From CBDUUP01 sp965370435 (GTDB taxonomy: Bacteria; Chloroflexota; Anaerolineae; Anaerolineales; UBA11579): a DNA stretch of 5,918 nucleotides. This document shows positions 1 through 5,219 of this stretch, piece after piece. Numbering within the stretch: position 1 is the stretch's first letter; every line of letters begins with the position of its first letter. The notes under the pieces were generated by a model that saw only the letters and a program-made list of their open reading frames with translations, did not search any database and was not told where the DNA came from. The position numbers and the translations under genes are program-made. The DNA lies in NCBI GenBank assembly GCA_965370435.1, contig CBDUUP010000294.1, positions 1 through 5,918 on the forward strand, written 5' to 3'.

Positions 1-2
1 AC

Positions 3-1145
3 CTTTTAGATCTTGAAAGATTTCTTCCAGGCAAAAATGAAAAGCCAGGACAAGTCAAGCTCACATTGGCAAAGTTTTATAGTGTAACCGGAAGCAGTAC
101 CCAACATAGAGGAGTGACTCCGGATATAGAATTACCAACTCCCTATAGTGCCGAAGAATTTGGTGAAAGCTCAGAACCTAGTGCACTTCCATGGGACCAG
201 ATCAGTGCCACTGATTTTAGTACCTTCGACAACGTTGATGAAGATGTTTTATCACAACTGAAGGACTCGAATAAAAATCGGTTGAATAATTCAGCACATC
301 TGATAGAACTACAAATTGATGTAGAAAATCGAAAAAAATCGTTGAGATCGGATTCTGTTTCTTTAAATCTGGAGGCCAGAAAGAAAGAAATAGAAAATAA
401 CGAAAAATTAAGTGCAGCAAGGTTAAAATTGAGTGGTTCAGTTGAACAGTCAGAAACCAGGATCGAACGATCCGATGAATCCGAATTTAAGGATCCTTAT
501 CTAAAAGAAAGCAACGAGAGATACGGTCGATTTTTTTATAATGTAAGCAATTTCTACGCATGGTATCAGACATGGGATGAAGCTATAACCGAAGGCAAAT
601 ACTATGGGTTTAGAGAAGGTTGGCCTGATATGCCTCCTGATCGCATCCCAAGCCTTCAAAGATACCTTAGCGACCATTCAGCAGGACAAGCATTAGCAAC
701 ATTGTTCGATGGCGTAAAACGACAGGTAAGTTATATCTATTACCAATATGGCTGGTTCAATTATTTTGTTATATTTCTATCCATCATGCTTTTCATGGTT
801 TTTGTAAATTCAAAAAAATCTGTGCATTTACTGAGGAAATATTTTCCCTTGATTGGATTTGTTTTCGCGTACCTGGGGGGATACTTCTTGGGATACGCTT
901 GGTATATCAAAATTGTGACGAGGGGGGATCGATTCTTATATAGCCTTTATATACCTGCGATATTCGCAATATTTATTGTGATCAGGGAGTTGAAAAAACA
1001 TTTACGATATGAATCTATAAAAATTTTGCAGATTCAACCCTTGGTTTTCTTCGAAATTTTGAACTTGGTGATTTTTATTTTGCTGCTTACAGATATTTTC
1101 ATGGGGGCGCCAAGCAGAATGACGACGGATAGGTTTGGTTGGTAA
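3..1145 (+). CDS. prc: Tail-specific protease (Prc/Tsp, S41) C-terminal part fused in frame to a polytopic membrane segment; 5' end missing
   Basis: The frame is open from base 3, so the TTG at 66 is not a start; 380 codons are visible. Codons from about 45 to 245 read PGQVKLTLAKFY, GSSTQHRGVTPDIELP, FGESSEPSALPWDQI and then a charged helical stretch ending in DPYLKES (near 510). These match the end of the S41 domain and the C-terminal DUF3340 region of Prc/Tsp, a periplasmic protease that degrades misfolded or tagged proteins. The PDZ domain and Ser/Lys catalytic dyad would lie upstream of the window. Prc should end shortly after DPYLKES. Here the frame continues for about 210 residues: a soluble aromatic-rich part (SNFYAWYQTW, GFREGWPDMPPDRIPSLQRY), then about four hydrophobic segments near 753-809, 840-914, 933-989 and 1038-1103. 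The tail resembles the C-terminal part of GT-C-type membrane glycosyltransferases, but that is from memory and weak. The gene is AT-rich, unlike everything downstream. It may be a true fusion or an assembly chimera. The protease part is the surer call. Confidence 0.75.
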   Translation, partial: LLDLERFLPGKNEKPGQVKLTLAKFYSVTGSSTQHRGVTPDIELPTPYSAEEFGESSEPSALPWDQISATDFSTFDNVDEDVLSQLKDSNKNRLNNSAHLIELQIDVENRKKSLRSDSVSLNLEARKKEIENNEKLSAARLKLSGSVEQSETRIERSDESEFKDPYLKESNERYGRFFYNVSNFYAWYQTWDEAITEGKYYGFREGWPDMPPDRIPSLQRYLSDHSAGQALATLFDGVKRQVSYIYYQYGWFNYFVIFLSIMLFMVFVNSKKSVHLLRKYFPLIGFVFAYLGGYFLGYAWYIKIVTRGDRFLYSLYIPAIFAIFIVIRELKKHLRYESIKILQIQPLVFFEILNLVIFILLLTDIFMGAPSRMTTDRFGW

Positions 1146-1290
1146 TTGTGGAAAGACCTTCATTTTTTGTCAAATTGAGGTGAGGGGTCACAAGACGATC
1201 TATGCGAGACGCGCAATTGGAGATAACCCCACCGGGTCGTCTCTACGGTTTTAGGGGGATATGATGACTATTTAGAACATGAATCGTTTC

Positions 1291-1310
1291 GGGATTCTTG
1301 CATAAATCCC
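1291..1310. repeat. Inverted repeat GGGATT-N8-AATCCC
   Basis: GGGATT at 1291-1296 pairs perfectly with AATCCC at 1305-1310 across an 8-base loop. Its arms share the GGGA(A)TT core with the larger inverted repeat that begins ten bases downstream. The pair could be two operator sites for one dimeric regulator, or two small hairpins. No T-run follows, so it is not a standard terminator. The function is inferred from position only. Confidence 0.4.
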
Positions 1311-1319
1311 TTATCATAC

Positions 1320-1351
1320 GGGAATTATCCATCTTTTTCTCTATAATTCCC
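1320..1351. promoter_or_regulatory. Perfect 9-bp inverted repeat just upstream of the -35 box (possible operator)
   Basis: GGGAATTAT at 1320-1328 and ATAATTCCC at 1343-1351 are exact reverse complements around a 14-base pyrimidine-rich spacer. The right arm ends two bases before the proposed -35 hexamer at 1354, a common place for an activator or repressor site. The right arm also overlaps a TATAAT at 1342-1347, but no -35 hexamer is found at proper distance for that copy. It could instead be an RNA hairpin at the end of the upstream transcript, though no T-run follows. Confidence 0.45.
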
Positions 1352-1353
1352 CC

Positions 1354-1382
1354 TTGCCCAGGCGTCAAACAGGCTATATAAT
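1354..1382 (+). promoter_or_regulatory. Sigma-70-type promoter of the BMC operon
   Basis: TTGCCC at 1354-1359 (four of six matches to TTGACA) and a perfect TATAAT at 1377-1382 are separated by exactly 17 bases. Transcription would be expected to start near 1389, only about three bases before the rpiB ATG at 1392, so the first message would be nearly leaderless. This agrees with the lack of a good Shine-Dalgarno site in front of rpiB. It is the best promoter match in the window. Confidence 0.55.
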
Positions 1383-1391
1383 CAGGTTCCC

Positions 1392-2042
1392 ATGGCTATT
1401 CCTTCTGATTCTGAACTGCAAGCGTTGGTAAAACAGGTGGTTCAGAGAGCGATGCAAGGGGAAGGAAGCCCCTCGGTGACCTCGCCGCCCCCACAACCTG
1501 CCCCGTTGACGACAGCGCCGCCCCCTGCTCTGGTCTCTTTGGAGGTTGTACCCGGCTCATCCGGGGCAATAGCGGCGGCCAAAACCGTCGCCATTGGCGC
1601 AGACCACGGAGGATATCAGCTCAAAGAAGCGTTGGAAGCCTTCCTGGAGGAGGCGAGCTATACGGTCGTGGATTGCGGCACGCACAGCCCGGATTCGGTG
1701 GATTACCCTGATTATGCCCTGGCTGTAGCCCGTCTGGTGAGCGAGGGGAAAGCCTGGCGAGGGGTTATCGTGGATGGAGCCGGGATTGGAAGCTGCATGG
1801 CGGCCAATAAGGTGCCTGGCGTTCGGGCCGCGTTATGTTACGACCACGCCACCGCCCATAACAGCCGTGAACACAACGACGCCAACGTGTTGACCCTGGG
1901 CGCGGGTTTGATCGGCCAAAGTTTGGCCCGGCAGATCGTGGATACCTTTCTCAGCACCGAGTTTGGCGGCGGACGCCACGCCCGGCGAGTGAACAAGATC
2001 ATGGAAATTGAAAATAAATACAGGACTCAAAATGACTCCTAA
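1392..2042 (+). CDS. rpiB: BMC-associated RpiB/LacAB-family sugar-phosphate isomerase with N-terminal encapsulation peptide
   Basis: This 216-residue protein has the LacAB_RpiB fold sequence from about residue 65: AIGADHGGYQLKEAL, VDCGTHSPDSVDYPDYA, MAANKVPGVRAA, SREHNDANVLTLG and GGGRHARRV. Family members interconvert aldose and ketose phosphates such as ribose-5-P and ribulose-5-P. Usual RpiB is about 150 residues. The extra ~60 at the N terminus consist of an amphipathic helix (residues 7-22, hydrophobic at L9, L12, V13, V16, V17, A20, M21) and a Pro/Ser/Thr-rich linker (about 25-58), a typical BMC cargo tag. Asp71-His72 and His161 are kept. The loop reads VDGAGIGSC where E. coli RpiB has ICGTGVGIS, so Cys66 becomes Asp128 and Thr68 becomes Ala130; the exact substrate is therefore uncertain. 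ATG 1392 is chosen because the next Met (residue 21) would destroy the helix. No clear Shine-Dalgarno is present. Its end overlaps deoC by 11 bases. Confidence 0.92.
   Translation: MAIPSDSELQALVKQVVQRAMQGEGSPSVTSPPPQPAPLTTAPPPALVSLEVVPGSSGAIAAAKTVAIGADHGGYQLKEALEAFLEEASYTVVDCGTHSPDSVDYPDYALAVARLVSEGKAWRGVIVDGAGIGSCMAANKVPGVRAALCYDHATAHNSREHNDANVLTLGAGLIGQSLARQIVDTFLSTEFGGGRHARRVNKIMEIENKYRTQNDS
2022..2025 (+). promoter_or_regulatory. Shine-Dalgarno AGGA that fixes the deoC start
   Basis: AGGA lies inside the last rpiB codons, six bases before ATG 2032. An in-frame TTG at 2008 lies upstream of this site and would add eight residues in front of the targeting helix. The spacing supports the ATG. 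The arrangement implies translational coupling between rpiB and deoC. Confidence 0.6.
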
Positions 2043-2919
2043 TCAAGCTGAAGTTGAACGAATTGTAGAGATCATCACCCGGGAGGTGTTGATCGCCCTG
2101 TCGGAAGAAGAACACCGCCACGTTCACCCCGATGGGACTTACTGCACCGAGGAATGCGTGGACGGCCTGTGCGTCAAAACTTGCTTTGACCAGGTGGGCC
2201 ACGTCGTCAGCGCAGGGGCGGAACGTCTGACCTCCACCCTGGGCAACATTCCCCAGGACCTCAACCTGGCGAATATGATAGACCATACCTTGCTCAAGCC
2301 GGACGCCACCTCTGACCAGATCGCCCAGCTTTGTTACGAAGCCCGCAAGTACGGTTTCGCCTCGGTGTGCGTCAATCCCACCCACGTAAAGCTGTGCGCC
2401 GAACTGCTGCAAGGGACTGACGTGAAGGTGGGCACGGTGATCGGGTTCCCGCTGGGAGCCAGCGCGCCGGAAGTCAAGGCCTATGAAACCCAAACCGCCT
2501 TACACGAAGGCGCAACTGAGATTGATATGGTCATCAACATCGGCGCGTTGAAGGCGGGGGATCTGGAACTGGTTGCCACTGACATCAACGGGGTTGTGCG
2601 AGTGGCCCATGCTGTCAATGTCATCGTCAAGGTCATCATTGAGACTTCTTTGTTGACCCAAGAAGAGAAGATCACCGCCAGTCTGCTGGCGAAAGAGGGC
2701 GGGGCCGATTTCGTCAAAACCTCCACCGGGTTCGCCGGGGGCGGGGCGACGGCGGAGGATGTGGCTCTGATGCGGCGTTCGGTGGGGCCGGAAATGGGGA
2801 TCAAGGCTTCCGGCGGGGTGAGGACCACCGAAGACGCCCAAACCATGATTAAAGCCGGAGCGACCCGAATAGGGGCCAGCGCCGGCGTGAAGATCCTTCA
2901 AGGCGCGGAGGCGTCTTGA
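2032..2919 (+). CDS. deoC: Deoxyribose-phosphate aldolase (DERA) with N-terminal encapsulation helix and His/Cys-rich insert
   Basis: DERA splits 2-deoxyribose-5-phosphate into glyceraldehyde-3-phosphate and acetaldehyde through a Lys Schiff base. The 295-residue product holds a complete class I aldolase barrel from about residue 75: NMIDHTLLKPDAT, GTVIGFPLG, EIDMVINIG (Asp165), VIVKVIIET, GADFVKTSTGF (Schiff-base Lys229) and GIKASGGVRT (Lys258). Typical bacterial DeoC is about 220 residues, so about 75 are added at the N terminus. Residues 5-23 form an amphipathic helix (V8, I11, V12, I15, V19, L20) that fits a BMC encapsulation peptide. Next comes a stretch with H28, H30, H32 and C38, C42, C47, C51, which could bind a metal or form disulfides; I know of no such element in ordinary DeoC. 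In this operon it would supply acetaldehyde to the dehydrogenase inside the shell. It overlaps rpiB by 11 bases and lies 22 bases before the vertex-protein gene. The enzyme call is firm; the role of the Cys region is unknown. Confidence 0.96.
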   Translation: MTPNQAEVERIVEIITREVLIALSEEEHRHVHPDGTYCTEECVDGLCVKTCFDQVGHVVSAGAERLTSTLGNIPQDLNLANMIDHTLLKPDATSDQIAQLCYEARKYGFASVCVNPTHVKLCAELLQGTDVKVGTVIGFPLGASAPEVKAYETQTALHEGATEIDMVINIGALKAGDLELVATDINGVVRVAHAVNVIVKVIIETSLLTQEEKITASLLAKEGGADFVKTSTGFAGGGATAEDVALMRRSVGPEMGIKASGGVRTTEDAQTMIKAGATRIGASAGVKILQGAEAS

Positions 2920-2941
2920 GTATGTACACCTGGAGTATGTT

Positions 2942-3232
2942 ATGCGAATTGCCTTAGTCATCGGCACCACGGTGGCGACAATCAAAGATGAAAAATTGAC
3001 CGGCCGGAAATTGCTGATCGCCCGCGAGGCGGACGAGAAAGGCAAACCCCACGGCAAGCCCTACGTCGCCATTGATACCGTGGATGCAGGCGTGGGCGAC
3101 CTGGTGCTCACCGCCCACGGCTCGGCAGCACGCCAGACCTATTTCACCAAAGCCTGCCCGGTAGACGCCGTCATCATGGCCGTCATCGACTCCCTCCAGG
3201 TAGATGAAAAATGGGTCTACCGGAAGACTTGA
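2942..3232 (+). CDS. eutN: BMC-P pentameric vertex shell protein (EutN/CcmL family)
   Basis: The 96-residue protein shows the EutN/CcmL pattern: an N-terminal strand with LVIGTTVATIKDEKLTGRKL, a middle VAIDTVDAGVGDLVLTAHG followed by SAARQ, and a C-terminal VDAVIMAVIDSLQVD. Family members form pentamers that cap the vertices of the polyhedral shell. The length is normal for the family and no extension is present. ATG 2942 is supported by GGAG at 2932-2935, six bases upstream. It is placed between cargo genes, as is common in BMC operons. After it the operon has a 99-base gap filled with short repeats. No catalytic role is expected. Closest subtype (EutN versus others) cannot be settled by eye. 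Confidence 0.94.
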   Translation: MRIALVIGTTVATIKDEKLTGRKLLIAREADEKGKPHGKPYVAIDTVDAGVGDLVLTAHGSAARQTYFTKACPVDAVIMAVIDSLQVDEKWVYRKT

Positions 3233-3244
3233 AAGATTTTTTTA

Positions 3245-3327
3245 ACCACTAAGACACAAAGGCACAAAGATACAAAGTTTTTGTTTTTGACCACTAAGAC
3301 AACTAAGACCATTCAGACCACTTAGAC
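3245..3327. repeat. Short-period AT-rich intergenic repeats (8-bp and 9-bp units)
   Basis: Two arrays lie in the gap between the vertex-protein and dehydrogenase genes. The first has four 8-base units at 3247-3278: CACTAAGA, CACAAAGG, CACAAAGA, TACAAAGT. The second has four 9-base units at 3290-3325: ACCACTAAG, ACAACTAAG, ACCATTCAG, ACCACTTAG. The exact 12-mer ACCACTAAGACA begins both arrays (3245 and 3290, 45 bases apart). A T-rich spacer separates them. They contrast with the GC-rich genes on each side and look like dispersed intergenic repeats that I recall from environmental genomes. There are no unique spacers, so this is not CRISPR. Confidence 0.75.
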
Positions 3328-3331
3328 TCCC

Positions 3332-4795
3332 ATGACTGATAAGGATTTGCGTTCAATCCAGGAAGCCCGAAAATTGGCCGCTCGCGCGGGTGACGCTCAA
3401 CGCATTTGGGCTAATGCCACGCAAGAGCAGGTGGACCGGGTTTGCGCGGCGATGGCGGAGGCGGCTTATTTGGCTTCCGAAAGACTGGGCCGCGATGCTG
3501 CCGAGGAGACTGGCTACGGCGTCCCGGCTCACAAGAAGCTCAAGAACGAGTTCGGTTCGCGGCATGTCTGGGAGAGCATCAAGGACATCAAGACGGTGGG
3601 GGTGGTGCGCTACGATTCGACCCGCAAGGTGTACGAGATCGCCTGGCCGATGGGGGTGGTGGCGGCGCTGACGCCCAGCACGAACCCCACCTCGACGGTG
3701 ATGAACAAGATATTGATCTCGGTCAAGGCGCGCAACGGCATTGTGCTTGCGCCCCATCCCTTCGCGGTCAAGTGCAGCAACGATACCGCCAATCTCATGG
3801 CCCAGGCGGCGGTGAAGGCGGGCGCGCCGGAGGGGTTGGTGAACTGCATGCAGAACATCAGCCTGGAAGGCACCCAGGAGTTGATGGGCCAGCGAAGCGT
3901 CTCCGTCATTCTGGCGACGGGCGGCAGTGATATGGTGCGGGCGGCCCACTCGATGGGCAAGCCTGCCTATGGGGTGGGGCCGGGCAACGTGCCGGTCTAC
4001 GTGGACCGGAGCGCCGATCTGGAGAAGGCGGCAAAATACATCGTTGCCAGCAAAGCCTTTGATTATTCGGTGATTTGCGCCACCGAACAAGCTGTGATCG
4101 CCGACCGGCCCATCGCCTCCCAACTGGCACGACTAATGGAGGGGGAGGGCGCTTACTTCATTGACGAGAGTCAGGCCGATGCGCTGCGAGGAATTCTGTT
4201 CCATCCCAATGGAGCCATAAACCCGGCTACAGTGGGCAAGTCGCCGCAGTATCTGGCCGCGATGGCGGGGTTCCAGGTGCCCGAGGCAGCCCGGATCATG
4301 GTGGCGCGGTTGGATCGCGTAGGGCGGGAGGAACCGCTCTCGCGGGAGAAGATGACGACCGTTCTAGGCTGGTACGAGGCCGAAGGATGGGAGGCGGGAT
4401 GTGACCGCAGTATCGAGATGATCAATTTTGGGGGGCGCGGCCACACCCAGATCATCCACGCCACTGACGAGAAAGTTATCATGGCCTTTGGCCTGGAGAA
4501 ACCCGTCTTTCGGATCGCAGTCAATACGATGGCGACGTTGGGCGCAATTGGCCTGACCACCGGCATCATGCCCTCTCTGACTCTCGGCTCAGGCGGTACA
4601 GGCGGCGCTATCACTGGAGATAACGTCACTGTCTATCACTTGTTCAATATCAAGCGCATGGCATACGAAATCAATCGCCCGCCGGAGACCGCGCTGATCC
4701 CCGGCACGACCCCTGCCGGGCCTATACACGGCCCTGGCCCGCAAGATATCGAGGCCGTGGTACGTTCGGTGGTAGAAGAGATTTTGAAGACCTAA
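3332..4795 (+). CDS. BMC-associated CoA-acylating aldehyde dehydrogenase (EutE/PduP-like) with C-terminal encapsulation peptide
   Basis: The 487-residue protein belongs to the acylating branch of the aldehyde dehydrogenase family, which oxidises an aldehyde to acyl-CoA with NAD+. It shows WPMGVVAALTPSTNPTSTVM (105-124), GVGPGNVPVYV (214-224), the catalytic Cys249 in DYSVICATEQ, and GGRGHTQIIH (367-376). SSTNP-like and GPGN motifs with Cys in CATEQ resemble AdhE, EutE and related acetaldehyde dehydrogenases. After the domain, a Gly/Pro linker (458-470) leads to a C-terminal helix DIEAVVRSVVEEIL (472-485, hydrophobic at I473, V476, V477, V480, V481, I484, L485), a cargo tag. The likely substrate is acetaldehyde from DeoC, giving acetyl-CoA in the lumen; this is inferred from context, and sulfoacetaldehyde-type relatives cannot be excluded by eye. 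ATG 3332 follows the repeat region and has no visible Shine-Dalgarno. The sequence looks intact, with no frameshift. Confidence 0.95.
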   Translation: MTDKDLRSIQEARKLAARAGDAQRIWANATQEQVDRVCAAMAEAAYLASERLGRDAAEETGYGVPAHKKLKNEFGSRHVWESIKDIKTVGVVRYDSTRKVYEIAWPMGVVAALTPSTNPTSTVMNKILISVKARNGIVLAPHPFAVKCSNDTANLMAQAAVKAGAPEGLVNCMQNISLEGTQELMGQRSVSVILATGGSDMVRAAHSMGKPAYGVGPGNVPVYVDRSADLEKAAKYIVASKAFDYSVICATEQAVIADRPIASQLARLMEGEGAYFIDESQADALRGILFHPNGAINPATVGKSPQYLAAMAGFQVPEAARIMVARLDRVGREEPLSREKMTTVLGWYEAEGWEAGCDRSIEMINFGGRGHTQIIHATDEKVIMAFGLEKPVFRIAVNTMATLGAIGLTTGIMPSLTLGSGGTGGAITGDNVTVYHLFNIKRMAYEINRPPETALIPGTTPAGPIHGPGPQDIEAVVRSVVEEILKT

Positions 4796-4804
4796 ATGAA
4801 TTGA

Positions 4805-4819
4805 CGGGTCTCAGACCCG
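4805..4819. repeat. Small GC-rich hairpin between dehydrogenase and shell genes
   Basis: CGGGTC at 4805-4810 pairs perfectly with GACCCG at 4814-4819 across the loop TCA, ten bases after the dehydrogenase stop. No T-run follows, so it is not a normal intrinsic terminator. It could stabilise the 3' end of the upstream message, slow polymerase, or be a copy of a small intergenic repeat. No clear promoter lies between it and the shell gene. Confidence 0.4.
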
Positions 4820-4863
4820 CAGCTACGAGATTTGCAATTATCTGTTGAATTAGAAACTATCAA

Positions 4864-4870
4864 GAGGAGT
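4864..4870 (+). promoter_or_regulatory. Strong Shine-Dalgarno GAGGAGT of the shell gene
   Basis: GAGGAGT lies eight bases before ATG 4879 and is the best ribosome site in the window. The neighbouring dehydrogenase, eutJ and rpiB starts lack one. A strong site fits the need for many copies of the hexameric shell protein relative to cargo. The gap before it, 4820-4863, is AT-rich and probably unstructured, which would also favour initiation. Confidence 0.6.
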
Positions 4871-4878
4871 AAATATCC

Positions 4879-5205
4879 ATGGCACAAGATTTAGCATTGA
4901 TCGCATTAGGAATGGTGGAATGCCGCGGACTGATCGGCGCCATTGAAGCCGCCGATGCGATGGTCAAGGCGGCCAACGTCATCCTGATCGGCTCGGAATA
5001 TGTTGGCGGCGGGTTCGTCACCGTGATGGTGCGCGGCGACGTCGGCGCGGTGAAAGCCGCTACTGACGCCGGCGCGGCAGCCGCCAAGCGAGTTGGCGAC
5101 CTGGTGTCCGTCCACGTCATCCCGCGCCCCCACGAGAATGTGGAGATGATCCTGCCGCAGAACACCAAAGGCGGTTTCGGCGGGCGCGCGGCCGGTAAAG
5201 AGTAG
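4879..5205 (+). CDS. BMC-H hexameric shell protein (PduA/EutM type, single BMC domain)
   Basis: The 108-residue protein is a single PF00936 BMC domain. It has the family pattern LALIALGMVECRGLIGAIEA followed by ADAMVKAANVILIGSEYVGG, then VTVMVRGDVGAVKAATDAG and SVHVIPRPHENVEMILP. Such proteins form flat hexamers that tile the shell facets. Lys30 in DAMVKAA aligns with the conserved edge lysine of PduA (Lys26), which packs between hexamers. The pore loop reads V42-G43-G44-G45-F46, with Gly44 where PduA has Ser40, and Tyr41 where PduA has Lys37. The C-terminal tail (about 95-108: KGGFGGRAAGKE) is a short Gly-rich extension. It is the only facet protein in view; further paralogues may lie beyond the window. 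Start is fixed by a strong ribosome site. eutJ follows after 14 bases. Confidence 0.96.
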   Translation: MAQDLALIALGMVECRGLIGAIEAADAMVKAANVILIGSEYVGGGFVTVMVRGDVGAVKAATDAGAAAAKRVGDLVSVHVIPRPHENVEMILPQNTKGGFGGRAAGKE

Positions 5206-5219
5206 CCATCGTCATTAAA

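Larger units (their letters stand above)
1146..1391. other. Intergenic regulatory region upstream of the BMC operon
   Basis: This 246-base gap separates the AT-rich protease-fusion gene from the GC-rich BMC operon. No coding frame of interest is seen. The left half (1146-1260) shows only weak pairings, for example GGGGT at 1184-1188 with ACCCC at 1226-1230, and AGACGA at 1193-1198 with TCGTCT at 1237-1242. There is no stem followed by a T-run that would make a convincing terminator for the upstream gene. The right half holds two inverted repeats and a promoter, listed separately. Confidence 0.6.

Noticed and set aside
66..68. TTG at 66 as start of the first gene
   Set aside because: The frame is open to base 3 and the upstream residues PGQVKLTLAKFY match the interior of Prc, so the gene begins before the window.
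1184..1242. Structured RNA or terminator after the protease-fusion gene
   Set aside because: The only pairings are five to six bases across loops of about 37-38 bases, with no T-run; expected by chance.
2008..2031. TTG at 2008 as deoC start
   Set aside because: ATG 2032 has AGGA six bases upstream and gives a clean targeting helix; the extra eight residues add nothing recognisable.
1999..3057. Three overlapping minus-strand frames under deoC and the vertex gene
   Set aside because: They oppose strongly conserved coding sequence, have no family motifs and no ribosome sites in context.
3215..3243. Intrinsic terminator after the vertex gene (GTCT/AGAC stem, then seven Ts)
   Set aside because: The stem is only four base pairs, lies inside the coding end, and is eight bases away from the T-run. 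It is too weak to call.
3245..3327. CRISPR array
   Set aside because: Units are 8-9 bases with no spacers; this is a short tandem repeat.
3390..3930. Plus-strand frames of 93 and 162 codons within the dehydrogenase gene
   Set aside because: Arg/Trp- and Gly-rich out-of-frame translations of the dehydrogenase with no motif.
3353..4123. 256-codon open frame on the minus strand
   Set aside because: It lies wholly inside the aldehyde dehydrogenase gene in a GC-rich region, has low-complexity His/Arg/Gly composition and no recognisable domain. It is a shadow of the real gene.
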